Below, in pieces: positions 36,602-45,204 of a stretch of DNA of 64,000 bases (position 1 is the stretch's first letter; the number at the start of each line of letters is the position of its first letter). Below the pieces are notes generated by a model. It ran no database searches and was not told where the DNA came from. It saw only the letters and a program-made list of their open reading frames with translations. This DNA comes from Opitutaceae bacterium (lineage in GTDB: Bacteria; Verrucomicrobiota; Verrucomicrobiia; Opitutales; Opitutaceae). A program made the position numbers and the translations under genes. Location: assembly GCA_019634615.1 (NCBI GenBank), contig JAHCAZ010000005.1, positions 62,001 through 126,000 of the forward strand, read 5' to 3'.

Positions 36602-36686
36602 TTTTACAGGAGGCAACGGAGGAAACGGAGATCAAGGCCGGGGTTTTTGATCGGGCTCTCTGTTTTCTCTGTTACCTCCTGTAGAA
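36602..36686. repeat. Inverted repeat, family D, copy 1
   Basis: The arms read TTTTACAGGAGGCAACGGAG and, inverted, CTCTGTTACCTCCTGTAGAA. The segment GATCGGGCTCTCTGTTT before the right arm is shared with copy 2 at 41671. It lies in the 212-bp gap upstream of the BaiN-like gene and downstream of the second GH20 gene. The rest of this gap has no gene. Confidence 0.8.
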
Positions 36687-36703
36687 CAGATTGCCCGTTC
36701 GGA

Positions 36704-38263
36704 TTATTCGCCCGGACGCGGGCGGCGGTAGTTGACGCCGAGGCGGTCGAGGCGGGCGAGGAGCCAGGGGAGGCGGCGCTGGAAATCGGCGTAATCGCGC
36801 TTTTCCTTTGGCGACCAGACGACCTCGCTCAAGGCCGTCAGCCGCGGGAAGCCGCGGCGCTCGATGACCGGGAGGCTGTAGATGCGCTCGCGCCAGAGCT
36901 GGCCCTGGGCGCCGAGGACGCGCGCGTGGTGCTCCGGCTCGAGCTCGGCCGGGATGGGCTCGAAACCGTAAACCTTGGCGAGAGTGTTCTGCGCCCCGAT
37001 CGGGACGCCCTCCTCCTCGCCGCTGCCCTCGGTGTAGTCGAAGTAGGTGTGGGAGGTGGGCGCGATGACGACGTCGTGGCCGTGGCGCGCGGCCTCGACG
37101 GCCCACTTGACGTCGCGCCAGGCCATCATCGTGGCGCCCGGCGCGAGGCCACCCTCCTGAATCTCGTCCCAGCCCACGAGCCGGCGGCCGCGGGCGGCGA
37201 GGAAACGCTCGGTGCGGCGGACGAACCAGCTCTGCAGTTCATGGCCGTCCTTGAGGCCGTTGGCCGCCATGAAGGCGCACGTGGACGGTGAGGCCTCCCA
37301 CTGCGTCTTCATGGCCTCGTCGCCGCCGATGTGGATGAATGGGCTCGGGAATATATCGAGAATCTCGCCCAGCACATCGTCGAGGAATTGCAGCGTCGCG
37401 GGCTTCGGCGCATAGGTCTCCGGGAAAATGCCCCAGCCCGTCTGCACCTGCGGATTGTAGCCGGGGGCGTCCGTGCAGCCGAGGTCCGGGTAGGAGGCGA
37501 GCGCGGCCGAGCTGTGGCCGGGCAGCTCGATCTCGGGCACGACGGTGATCGCGCGCGCGGCGGCGTAGGCGACGACCTCGCGCAGCTCGGCCTGCGTGTA
37601 GAACCCGCCATGCGGGACGCCGTCGTCGCCCGTCTCGTGCAACTGGCGAAGGGTGGCCGGCCGCCAGGCGCCGACCTCCGTGAGTTTCGGGTATTGCTTG
37701 ATCTCGACGCGCCAACCCTGGTCGTCGACGAGGTGCCAGTGGAAGACGCTGAATTTGTGCAGGGCGAGCAGGTCGATGAATTTCTTCACCTCGGCGACCG
37801 GCGAGAAGTGCCGGCTCACGTCGAGCATGGCACCGCGCCAGCCGAAGCGCGGCCGGTCCTCGATCGCGACCGCCGGCACCGTCACGCGCCCGCCGTCGGC
37901 GCGCCAGCCAAACCGCTCGAGGTCGGGCGGGAGGAGTTGCCGAAGGGACTGAACGCCGTGAAACACGCCCGCAGCGCCACCGCCGGCGATGGTGACGGCC
38001 TGCGCGGTGACGGTCAGCCGGTAGCCCTCGGCGCCGAGCGCGGCGGTCACCGCGGGATCGATCGTCAGCGTCACGGCATTGCCACCCGCCGGCGCGCGGT
38101 CGGCCACGGCCACGCCCAGCAGGCGGGCTGTTTCGGCCGCGGCAAACTGCAGGGCCGCATCGGCCGGAGCGACCACGGCGGTGCGAGCCGTCAGGGCAAA
38201 GGCCGCGCCGCCGGTGGCGACACAGGACACGGGGACGGGGATGATGCTGATCGGATTAGGCAT
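36704..38263 (-). CDS. GH20 beta-N-acetylhexosaminidase
   Basis: This 519-residue enzyme has the full GH20 layout: an N-terminal alpha/beta domain (about 30-135, ending HGVQSLRQLLP), then the barrel with RFGWRGAMLDVSRHF, the strand FHWHLVDDQGWRVE, VPEIELPGHSSAALA, and the catalytic pair in FIHIGGDEAMKTQW. Trp residues in ATMMAWR and GAQGQLWRE line the sugar site. It releases terminal beta-GlcNAc or GalNAc, as from chitin, host glycans or murein. No clear signal peptide is present. It matches the canonical family better than the GH20 at 7253. Confidence 0.95.
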   Translation of the reverse strand: MPNPISIIPVPVSCVATGGAAFALTARTAVVAPADAALQFAAAETARLLGVAVADRAPAGGNAVTLTIDPAVTAALGAEGYRLTVTAQAVTIAGGGAAGVFHGVQSLRQLLPPDLERFGWRADGGRVTVPAVAIEDRPRFGWRGAMLDVSRHFSPVAEVKKFIDLLALHKFSVFHWHLVDDQGWRVEIKQYPKLTEVGAWRPATLRQLHETGDDGVPHGGFYTQAELREVVAYAAARAITVVPEIELPGHSSAALASYPDLGCTDAPGYNPQVQTGWGIFPETYAPKPATLQFLDDVLGEILDIFPSPFIHIGGDEAMKTQWEASPSTCAFMAANGLKDGHELQSWFVRRTERFLAARGRRLVGWDEIQEGGLAPGATMMAWRDVKWAVEAARHGHDVVIAPTSHTYFDYTEGSGEEEGVPIGAQNTLAKVYGFEPIPAELEPEHHARVLGAQGQLWRERIYSLPVIERRGFPRLTALSEVVWSPKEKRDYADFQRRLPWLLARLDRLGVNYRRPRPGE

Positions 38264-38287
38264 GGGGAAAGGACTTGGTCGCGGCGT

Positions 38288-39034
38288 TCACAGCCCCAGC
38301 AGGCTGCCGTTGCGTTTGAGCCAGCGCTCGGCGTCGCGCCAGTGGGGGCAGACTTCCTCGACGCGGGTCCAGAAGCGGTTGGAGTGATTCATCTCCTTCA
38401 GGTGCATGAGCTCGTGGTAGATGATGTAGTCGCGCACGAAATCGGGCGTCTGCACGAGGCGCCAATTGAGCGAGATGGTGCCGCCAGCGGAGCAAGAGCC
38501 CCAGCGGGAGCGCTGGTTGCGCACGGTCACGAGCTTCACCTCCACGCCGGTGAGGGCGGAGAGTTCCCAGGTGCGCGCGGGCAGCTCGACCTTGGCGCGA
38601 CGCGCGAAATGCGCCTCGAGGGTCGGTCGCAGGTCGCCGTCGAAGGAAGGCACGCGGAAAACGTCGGCCGCGAGGCAGACCTGCGGGCGTTCGGCATCCG
38701 GCAACGTCGCGCGGCGGATCTCAGTCATCTCACCCCGCCAGAGCACGTGCGTGCCGATGACCCACACGGCGGCGCTGCGCGGGCGCTTGGCCTGGCGGGC
38801 GCGGGCGCGCTCGAGCCATTCCTGGTGCTGCTCGACAAAGCGCCGCGCCTCGCGCTCGGATCCGCGCCACGGGATCGTCGCCACGGCGGTGCCGTCGCGG
38901 CGGAGGGTCAGGCGGTAATTGCGCGCCGTGGCGCTGCGCTGGAACACGATGGCGCCCTCCCCCGCGGGCGCGGCCGGAGCCGCGACCGCCGGAGCCAGCA
39001 ACCCCAGGAGTTCCTGCTGCCCGCCTGCGTCCAT
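38288..39034 (-). CDS. YgjP-like zinc-dependent metallopeptidase (DUF45)
   Basis: This 248-residue protein belongs to the YgjP/M48-related family. The zinc motif is YHELMHLKEMNHSNRFW, with HExxH replaced by HELMH at about 207-211 and the third ligand His at about 217. The upstream strand RSRWGSCSAGGTISLNWRL is the other family signature. Such proteins are cytoplasmic and largely uncharacterised; the UTP-pyrophosphatase activity proposed for a relative is not assumed here. The start at ATG 39034 skips upstream residues from a degenerate repeat. It lies 24 bp upstream of the GH20 start codon's strand partner, in the same leftward group. Confidence 0.88.
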   Translation of the reverse strand: MDAGGQQELLGLLAPAVAAPAAPAGEGAIVFQRSATARNYRLTLRRDGTAVATIPWRGSEREARRFVEQHQEWLERARARQAKRPRSAAVWVIGTHVLWRGEMTEIRRATLPDAERPQVCLAADVFRVPSFDGDLRPTLEAHFARRAKVELPARTWELSALTGVEVKLVTVRNQRSRWGSCSAGGTISLNWRLVQTPDFVRDYIIYHELMHLKEMNHSNRFWTRVEEVCPHWRDAERWLKRNGSLLGL

Positions 39035-39045
39035 GGCCGATGGTT

Positions 39046-39106
39046 TAACCACGAACGGAGACGAAAAGACACGAAGGAAATGCGCCAAACATTTTAGCCA
39101 CGGATC
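39046..39106. repeat. ACGAAG/CACGGA-type intergenic repeat remnant
   Basis: The stretch contains AACCACGAACGGAGACG, GACACGAAGGAAATGCG and TTTAGCCACGGATC, iterations of an A(C)CACGRA unit. Related ATCCGTG iterations occur before the GH35 gene. It occupies the gap between two leftward genes and has no gene of its own. Confidence 0.45.
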
Positions 39107-39688
39107 TCAGTTATCCGTGCGCCGGCTGGCCTGCCGCAGACGCCAGGCATGCCAGATCGTGGGCATTTCGCCGCGGTGCTGGGGGATGAGGAGGGCGATG
39201 GCGATTTCCTCGATGCCGGCGAGGACCTGCAGCGCGATGGCGGCGTGGAAGGGCGCGGCGGTCCACCCGGCGAGAAGCGGGATGAGCGAAAGCGCGCAGG
39301 CCACGGCGAAGGCCTTCGAGGCCCACGTGTGATAACACAGCGCCCGGCCGAGGCGCACGAAGCCATAGACGATGACCGCGAAGAACGCCGCCAGCGCGGC
39401 AAAGACCCACGGCAGCTCGCGTCGCATGATGTCGGGCCAGAGGAGCGCGATGCCGGCGATGCCGATCAGCATGGTCACGTAGTCGGCGACACTGTCGAGC
39501 TTGCGCCCGAAATCGCTCTCCGCCTTCAGCCGCCGCGCCAGGTAACCGTCCAAGGCGTCGGTCAGGAGTCCCGCCGCGAGCAGCCCGGCGAACCACGGGC
39601 GCGATCCCGCCAGGGCCGCGACCAGCGAGGCCGGCGCGAGGAGCATGCGCAGGGCGCTGAGGGCGTTGGGCAGGCGGGATTTTGGCAT
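39107..39688 (-). CDS. CDP-alcohol phosphatidyltransferase family protein
   Basis: This 193-residue membrane enzyme has the complete family motif D-x2-DG-x2-AR-x8-G-x3-D-x3-D, at D44, D47, G48, A51, R52, G61, D65 and D69. About six helices follow. The family transfers a phospho-alcohol from CDP-diacylglycerol or a CDP-alcohol in phospholipid synthesis; the closest role is phosphatidylglycerophosphate or a related headgroup, which sequence alone does not settle. It lies four bases downstream of the phosphodiesterase gene. Confidence 0.92.
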   Translation of the reverse strand: MPKSRLPNALSALRMLLAPASLVAALAGSRPWFAGLLAAGLLTDALDGYLARRLKAESDFGRKLDSVADYVTMLIGIAGIALLWPDIMRRELPWVFAALAAFFAVIVYGFVRLGRALCYHTWASKAFAVACALSLIPLLAGWTAAPFHAAIALQVLAGIEEIAIALLIPQHRGEMPTIWHAWRLRQASRRTDN

Positions 39689-39692
39689 GGCC

Positions 39693-40130
39693 TTACAGGG
39701 CGATCCACTCCCAGCCGAGCGGTTCGCCGCGGCGCACGTCGAGCCAGGCGAAGCCGGCGGCGGATCCGCCGCGCGGACGCGTGATGCATCCGGGGTTCAG
39801 CCAACGCACGCCGTCCACGAACTCGTCGCGCGGCACGTGGGTGTGGCCGTGCAGCAGGGCGTCGACCCCCGGCGGGGCGTGCGGCGGCGGGATGTGGCCG
39901 AGGAGGAAACGCACGCCCTCGCGCTCGAGGTGGCGCGTCAGCGGCCAGCGGGGGTGGTCGTCGCAATTGCCGCGCACGACGAAGAGCGGCCGCCCGAGCC
40001 GTTCAATCTCGGCCAGAGTCGCGGGATCGCAGACGTCGCCCAGATGCCAGATCTCGTCCGCCCCCGCGAGCCGCGCCGGCAAATCGGCGGGGATCCGGTC
40101 ATGGGTGTCGGCCAGGACGGCGATGCGCAT
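39693..40130 (-). CDS. YfcE/MJ0936-type metallophosphoesterase
   Basis: This 145-residue protein has all calcineurin-like metal motifs: MRIAVLADTHD at the start (D8, H10), HLGDVCDP, VRGNCDD, LGH and LLHGHTHVP, with a final LNPGC turn. Its small size fits the YfcE/MJ0936 phosphodiesterase group, which acts on cyclic dinucleotide-like or bis-pNPP substrates in vitro; the natural substrate is unknown. I chose ATG 40130 because the first strand begins there. Confidence 0.92.
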   Translation of the reverse strand: MRIAVLADTHDRIPADLPARLAGADEIWHLGDVCDPATLAEIERLGRPLFVVRGNCDDHPRWPLTRHLEREGVRFLLGHIPPPHAPPGVDALLHGHTHVPRDEFVDGVRWLNPGCITRPRGGSAAGFAWLDVRRGEPLGWEWIAL

Positions 40131-40193
40131 GGAGGAAACGTGGAGGGGGATTCCGCGGTTGGCAAACCGGAGGGTGTAGGCGCATTGCATCCT

Positions 40194-40271
40194 TGGGTAG
40201 CGGCCGGCCTCCGGATGGCCGGATTGGCGTGCGCACGCCGCTTCGGCCGTCCGGAGGCCGGCCGCTACCCA
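40194..40271. repeat. Inverted repeat, family C (GTAG-CGGCCGG type)
   Basis: TGGGTAGCGGCCGGCCTCCG pairs with an inverted arm ending GGCCGGCCGCTACCCA. It has the GTAG start of REPs but an unrelated, very GC-rich stem. A GTGCGCAC palindrome lies near the loop centre. It sits between the divergent phosphodiesterase and Y-family polymerase genes. Confidence 0.85.
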
Positions 40272-40332
40272 GACTCGGAATCGTTGGTTCGGTCATTTGA
40301 CAGCGGATACCCCGTCGGGAAAATCACACCCT

Positions 40333-41658
40333 GTGCTCCGGGCCCTTGCCATCGACTTCAATTCGTTCTTCGCCTCCGTCGAGCAGGAGGAGCGGCCCGA
40401 GTTGCGCGGACAGCCGGTGATCGTGGTGCCCGTCGTGGCCGAGACGACCGGGGCCATCGCCGTCAGCCTCGAGGCCAAGGCCCGCGGGATGAAGCGCAAT
40501 TGCCGGCTCGCGGAGGCGCGCCGGATCTGCCCGGACGTGCAGGTGGTCGAGTCGCGCCCCGACGTCTATATCCGCTACCACCGCCGGCTGCGGGAGGTTG
40601 TCGAGACCCTCGCGCCGGTGAAGAAGGTGCAGTCGATCGACGAGCTGGAGTGCGAGCTCTCCGGCGTCCTGGCCGAGCCGGCGCGAGCCTTGGCCCTCGC
40701 GGAGGAAATGCGGCAGAAGATCTACCGCGAGGTCGGCCCGCGGTTGCGCTGCTCGATCGGCATCGGCCCGAACTGGTTCATCGCCAAACTCGCCTCCGAC
40801 CTGGAGAAACCCGACGGCCTGGTGCTGTTCGACGACGGCGACATCCCGGGAAAATTGATCGAACGGAACGTGCAACTGGGTGACTTCACCGGGATCGGGC
40901 CCAACCTGCTGAAGCGGCTGCACGCGGCGGGGATCAAGGACGTCGCCGCGCTCTACGCCGCGGACAGCGCCCGCCTGCGTGCCGTCTGGGGCAGCGTCGA
41001 GGGCGCACGATTCCACGACTGGCTCCACGGCGGCCTGCAGGAGCGCGAACCGGTGAAACACAGCACCATCGGCCACAGCCAGGTGCTGCCGCCCGAGAAG
41101 CGCAACGCCACCGACGCCCTCGCCGTGCTGCACCGCCTGCTGCAGAAGGCGGCGATGCGCCTGCGGCACGAGGGTTTCTACGCGGGCGGGCTGCAGCTGC
41201 ACGTGGACTACCGGGACAAGACCGAGTGGCGCGACGACCTGCAGTTCAACGAGACGCAGGACACGCTGCACTTCACCCATGCGTTGAACCAGCTCTGGGC
41301 CCGGCGCCCGCGCGCGCATGGCGGCAAGGCCCCGCAGCAGGTCGGCGTCATTCTGCACCGGCTGCTCGCGGCCGACCAGCACACGACCGACCTGTTCGAG
41401 GGCGAGCGCGAGGCCTCGCGGACCAAGCTCCTCGCCGCGGTGGACACGCTCAACAAGGCCCTCGGCAAGAACTCGGTCTACTTCGGCGGCGCCCACGGCG
41501 CGACGGGCTACACCCCGATGCGCATCGCCTTCACGCGCATCCCGGAGCCCGAGATCGAGGAAATCGACCCGAGCCTCGGGCGACGCGTGAAGCCGAAAAA
41601 GGCCGAGGGGAAAACCACGGAGGGAGCGGATATCTTCCCGCCGGATGAACCGCAGTGA
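40333..41658 (+). CDS. Y-family (DinB/Pol IV-like) DNA polymerase
   Basis: This roughly 441-residue translesion polymerase shows IDFNSFFASVEQEE at its start (metal ligand D8), the second catalytic pair D103-E104 in SIDELE, RCSIGIGPNWFIAKLASD, and a helix-hairpin-helix GIGPNLLKRLHAAGI. The C-terminal little-finger domain follows, with no obvious beta-clamp motif at the end. The usual YSIDE context is changed to QSIDELECEL. I chose GTG 40333, which puts the first strand at residue 4; TTG 40297 is the alternative. Error-prone lesion bypass is the expected role; no SOS box was recognised upstream. Confidence 0.88.
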   Translation: MLRALAIDFNSFFASVEQEERPELRGQPVIVVPVVAETTGAIAVSLEAKARGMKRNCRLAEARRICPDVQVVESRPDVYIRYHRRLREVVETLAPVKKVQSIDELECELSGVLAEPARALALAEEMRQKIYREVGPRLRCSIGIGPNWFIAKLASDLEKPDGLVLFDDGDIPGKLIERNVQLGDFTGIGPNLLKRLHAAGIKDVAALYAADSARLRAVWGSVEGARFHDWLHGGLQEREPVKHSTIGHSQVLPPEKRNATDALAVLHRLLQKAAMRLRHEGFYAGGLQLHVDYRDKTEWRDDLQFNETQDTLHFTHALNQLWARRPRAHGGKAPQQVGVILHRLLAADQHTTDLFEGEREASRTKLLAAVDTLNKALGKNSVYFGGAHGATGYTPMRIAFTRIPEPEIEEIDPSLGRRVKPKKAEGKTTEGADIFPPDEPQ

Positions 41659-41670
41659 GGGACCAAGGCA

Positions 41671-41743
41671 TTTTACAGGAGGTAACAGAGGGAACGGAGG
41701 TTGTTGATCGGGCTCTCTGTTTCCTCTGTTACCTCCTGTAAAG
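41671..41743. repeat. Inverted repeat, family D, copy 2
   Basis: TTTTACAGGAGGTAACAGAG pairs with CTCTGTTACCTCCTGTAAA. The internal GATCGGGCTCTCTGTTT is shared with copy 1 at 36602. It begins 13 bp after the polymerase stop codon and may end its transcript. Confidence 0.88.
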
Positions 41744-41796
41744 TGGATTGGATTCTTTTGCGCTTCTTGTGCCTTATGTGGCCATTGCCTTGGATC

Positions 41797-41860
41797 CCAT
41801 CCGTGTCATCCGTGCCTGCCCTCCGTAGCCTTGGCAAAGGAGGGAAATCCGTGGTTAAAA
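41797..41860. repeat. ATCCGTG iterations before the GH35 gene
   Basis: CCATCCGTGTCATCCGTG, then GAAATCCGTGGTTAAA, form spaced direct repeats of ATCCGTG just upstream of the GH35 start. They may overlap its promoter or leader. Confidence 0.5.
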
Positions 41861-41870
41861 TTCCTTCCCC

Positions 41871-43658
41871 ATGAAAACCCGCCGCAAGGCTCCCCCTGTT
41901 TCCACGCTCGTGCCCAAGCGCGAGGGATTTTTCCTCGACGGGCAGCCGTTCCAGATCCGCTCCGGCGAGATGCACTTCGCGCGCATCCCGCGGCCGTACT
42001 GGCGGCACCGCCTGCAGATGGCACGGGCCATGGGGCTCAACACGGTCAGCGCCTACCTCTTCTGGAACCTGCACGAGCCGCGCCCGGGCGAGTTTGTCTT
42101 CACCGGTCAGGCCGACGCCGCCGAGTACGTGCGGCTCGCCGCCGCGGAGGGATTGAAGGTCATCCTGCGGCCGGGTCCGTACGCCTGCGCCGAGTGGGAC
42201 TTCGGCGGGCTGCCGTCATGGCTGCTGGCGACGCCAGACATCCGCGTGCGCTGCATGGACGAGCGTTTCACCGCGGCGGCGCGGCGTTACCTCCTTGCCG
42301 TGGGCAAGGAGCTCGCGAAGTTCCAGATCACGCGCGGCGGCCCGATTCTGCTCGTGCAGGTGGAGAACGAGTACGGCAGCTACGGCGACGACAAGGCGTA
42401 CATGGCCTTCATCCGCGACACGCTGGTCGAGGCCGGCTTCGAGGTGCCGCTCTTCACGTGCGACGGACCCGGAGCCTTCCGTCGCGGCACGGTCGCGAAG
42501 ACGATCCCCGTGGCGAACTTCCCCGAGGGCCCGGAGGAAAACCTCAAGGAACTGCGCGCCTTCAGCCCCGACACGCCGCTGGCCTGCGGTGAGTTCTACC
42601 CGGGCTGGTTCGATCACTGGGGCGAACGCAACGCCCCGGTGAGTGCCGAGCGCTCGCAGCGCGTGCTCGGCTGGATGCACGAGCGGAAGATTTCCTTCAG
42701 CATCTACATGTTCCACGGCGGCACGTCGTTCGGCTACAGCGCCGGGGCCAACACCGGGCCCAACGACGAGTACCAGCCGACGACGAGCAGCTACGACTAC
42801 GGTTCGCCGCTGACCGAGGCCGGCTGGCCGAATGAGAAGTTCGCCGCGCTGCGGGAGATCTTCGGCCAGGACGCCAACCCGCCGCTGCCGCCCGTGCCGG
42901 CCACGCTGCCGGTGATCGCGATCCCGCGGTTCACGCTCACGGAGTCCGCGGCGCTGTTCGACCACCTGCCCAAGCCGGTCCGCGACGTGCAGCCGCGCCC
43001 GATGGAAGCCTACGGGCAGGATTACGGGCTGATTCTCTACCGGGCAAAGCTGGATGCCGGCGCCGCGGCGAAGCTGACCATCCGCGAGCTGCACGACTAC
43101 GGCCATGTCTACCTCGACGGTCAGCGGCACGCGATCCTCGACCGGCGCCTCGGGCAGAACGCGACGCCGATCCCGGAGCGGAAGGCCGACGTGAAACTCG
43201 ACATCCTCGTCGAGGGCATGGGGCGGGTGAACTACGGACCCTTCATGCTCGACCGCAAGGGCATCACCGAGCACGTCGCCTTCCCCGTCCCCTACCCGGC
43301 CGGCGTCGTCATGGGCTGGCAGGTGTACAACCTGCCGTGCGACGCGGCCTACCTGAAGAAGTTGAAGTTCGGCCGGAAGCCGCGGCCGGGTCCGGCGTTC
43401 CACCGCGGGTTTTTCAGCCTGAAGGCGACCGGCGACACGTTCCTCGACCTGCGCGGCTGGCAGAAGGGCCACGTCTGGGTCAATGGCCGCCACCTCGGCC
43501 GCTTCTGGCACATCGGCCCGCAGCAGACGCTGTATGTGCCCGGTTGCTGGCTAAAGCAGGGCCGCAACGAGGTGATCGTGCTCGACCTGGAAAGCACCGG
43601 CCGCGGCTCGCTCGCGGGTTTGGCGAAGCCCGTGCACCAGCAGGCGGCGGCGAAGTGA
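41871..43658 (+). CDS. GH35 beta-galactosidase
   Basis: This 595-residue enzyme has the GH35 barrel: IRSGEMHFARIPRPYWRHRL, NTVSAYLFWNLHEPRPG, the RPGPYACAEWDFGGLP signature, the acid/base N-E pair at E167 in VQVENEYGSYG, and the nucleophile E241 in CGEFYPGWFDHWG. Two beta-sandwich domains follow, the last with GHVWVNGRHLGRFW. The family removes terminal beta-galactose. Residues 1-15 are basic but not a typical signal peptide, so it is probably cytoplasmic. It is monocistronic, bounded by repeats on both sides. Confidence 0.94.
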   Translation: MKTRRKAPPVSTLVPKREGFFLDGQPFQIRSGEMHFARIPRPYWRHRLQMARAMGLNTVSAYLFWNLHEPRPGEFVFTGQADAAEYVRLAAAEGLKVILRPGPYACAEWDFGGLPSWLLATPDIRVRCMDERFTAAARRYLLAVGKELAKFQITRGGPILLVQVENEYGSYGDDKAYMAFIRDTLVEAGFEVPLFTCDGPGAFRRGTVAKTIPVANFPEGPEENLKELRAFSPDTPLACGEFYPGWFDHWGERNAPVSAERSQRVLGWMHERKISFSIYMFHGGTSFGYSAGANTGPNDEYQPTTSSYDYGSPLTEAGWPNEKFAALREIFGQDANPPLPPVPATLPVIAIPRFTLTESAALFDHLPKPVRDVQPRPMEAYGQDYGLILYRAKLDAGAAAKLTIRELHDYGHVYLDGQRHAILDRRLGQNATPIPERKADVKLDILVEGMGRVNYGPFMLDRKGITEHVAFPVPYPAGVVMGWQVYNLPCDAAYLKKLKFGRKPRPGPAFHRGFFSLKATGDTFLDLRGWQKGHVWVNGRHLGRFWHIGPQQTLYVPGCWLKQGRNEVIVLDLESTGRGSLAGLAKPVHQQAAAK

Positions 43659-44075
43659 GATCCGAACGCCGGCGATAGCAGCCCGGGCAATCATGGGGCG
43701 GGCTTTCAGCCCTCGGATGATCACCGACGATCATACCTGGGGCGTTGCCCCAGGCTGTGATGGCGGCGCGCCGTTGGCGCTGACGGGATGCAACCGGCGA
43801 TCGGGGGCGGGGCGCGTTTGGTTCCTGGGGCCATGCCCCAGGCTATTATGGCGGTGGGCCTTTCGGCCCGTTTCATGAGGTTGCCTCAGGCAATTTGGGT
43901 GGTGGCCATCGGCCCGGTGGCAACCGAGCGCCAAGGGCGCGCCGCCATAATAGCCTAGGGCAACGCCCTAGGATAATTGGGTTCGCAAGCCTCGCCGAGC
44001 GCCGAAGGTGCGCCCCATCGATCGCGGCGTTTTCGCGAGATTGCGCCCTGCCTGACGCCCTGTTTTCATCCGCGC
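43659..44075. other. 417-bp intergenic region holding a cluster of four related hairpins
   Basis: No gene is recognisable here. Hairpins lie at 43736-43754 (CCTGGGGC-GTT-GCCCCAGG), 43824-43842 (CCTGGGGC-CAT-GCCCCAGG), 43875-43890 (degenerate, TGAGG-TTG-CCTCA) and 43954-43972 (CCTAGGGC-AAC-GCCCTAGG). Copies two and four are followed or preceded by CTATTATGGCGG or its inverse, so they are opposed members of one family. Gly/Pro-biased open frames across it are products of the repeats. Confidence 0.75.
43736..43972. repeat. CCTGGGGC-hairpin repeat array
   Basis: Three strong and one weak hairpin share the CCTGGGGC-N3-GCCCCAGG plan. Units are spaced about 88, 51 and 79 bases apart, and the last is inverted relative to the second. 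The identical CTATTATGG tag next to two units marks a dispersed repeat family and not a chance terminator. Confidence 0.8.
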
Positions 44076-45149
44076 GTGTCCGACGCCCCTGATCCCACCG
44101 ACCTGCCCGAGCCGCCGCCCCTGGGGTCGGCGCTGGCGGCGGATGCGGCCGGGGCGCAGGTGAGCGAGGCGGCCGGTCACGGCCATCCGCGGCGCGAGCG
44201 CTGCCAGAACTGCGACACGCCGCTGCAGGGACCCTACTGCCACCAGTGCGGGCAGCACGACTTCGACATCAACCAGTCGTTCGGGCACACCTTCCTCGAG
44301 GCGCTCGAGAACTTTTTCCACTTCGACACGAAACTCTTCCGCAACGTCGTCACCCTGCTCTTCCGGCCGGGTCGGCTGACGGCGGCGTTCAACGCCGGCA
44401 AGCGCGCGGCGCAGATGCCGCCGTTCCGGTTGTACGTGTTCGTGAGCTTCCTGTTCTTCTTCCTCGCCTTCCTCGGCGAGGACCAGGCCGGGCGCATGGT
44501 CAAGACCACGACCCGGCAGGAGGGCCAAGCCGCCCTGCTGGTGGACGGCAAGCCGGTGAGCCTGTCGGACGTCTTCACGGCGGCGGGCCGGGACCTGCCG
44601 GCGGACAGCGACGAGAAGCGCGCGGTGGATGAGGTGCGCGCGGCGGCGGAGAAGTTCCAGGCCGGGCAGGAGGGCAAACTCGACGCCGACCATGAACTCG
44701 GGCCGTTCCGGCAGAAACTGCAGCGCCTGATGACACCCGAGGGGCAGCGGCAGATCCTGCACGGTTTCCTGGTCGCGATCCCGAAGATCCTGCTGCTCTG
44801 CCTGCCGCTGTTCGCGCTCTATACGCGGTTCCTGTTCCGCAAGTCCGGCCGGCTCTACCTCCAGCACCTCGTGATGGCGCTGCACTTCCACACGTTCTTC
44901 TACCTGTGGTTCATGGTGCGCGACGGCTGGGTGTTCCTCGTCGGTTTCGCGAGCGAGTGGCTGGCCGGCTGGCTGCAGGTCGGGTGCAACCTGTGGTTCC
45001 TGATCTACCCGGTGTTCATGCTGCGACACCTGTTCGCCAATTCCTGGCCCCGCACCCTGGTGAAGAGCGCGGTGCTGACCGCGGCGTACGCGGTCACGAT
45101 CGGCATCGCGTTCCTCGCGACGATGGCCCTGATCGTGTTCGTGTTCTGA
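44076..45149 (+). CDS. DUF3667 membrane protein with an N-terminal zinc ribbon
   Basis: This 357-residue protein starts with an acidic Pro-rich stretch, then a zinc ribbon CQNCDTPLQGPYCHQCGQ (two CxxC pairs), then the DUF3667 core with SFGHTFLEALENFFHFDTKL and LLFRPGRLTAAFNAGKR. Membrane helices lie at about 125-145, 230-250, 265-285, 290-315 and 330-355, with a charged soluble loop between the first two. The function is unknown. I chose GTG 44076, preceded by a pyrimidine-rich tract; a TTG at 43977 would translate repeat sequence. Confidence 0.85.
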   Translation: MSDAPDPTDLPEPPPLGSALAADAAGAQVSEAAGHGHPRRERCQNCDTPLQGPYCHQCGQHDFDINQSFGHTFLEALENFFHFDTKLFRNVVTLLFRPGRLTAAFNAGKRAAQMPPFRLYVFVSFLFFFLAFLGEDQAGRMVKTTTRQEGQAALLVDGKPVSLSDVFTAAGRDLPADSDEKRAVDEVRAAAEKFQAGQEGKLDADHELGPFRQKLQRLMTPEGQRQILHGFLVAIPKILLLCLPLFALYTRFLFRKSGRLYLQHLVMALHFHTFFYLWFMVRDGWVFLVGFASEWLAGWLQVGCNLWFLIYPVFMLRHLFANSWPRTLVKSAVLTAAYAVTIGIAFLATMALIVFVF

Positions 45150-45204
45150 CCGGCGGGCCGTGCGTTGATGGTGAGGCATTTGGCGCGGGCATCGGTCATT
45201 TCGG

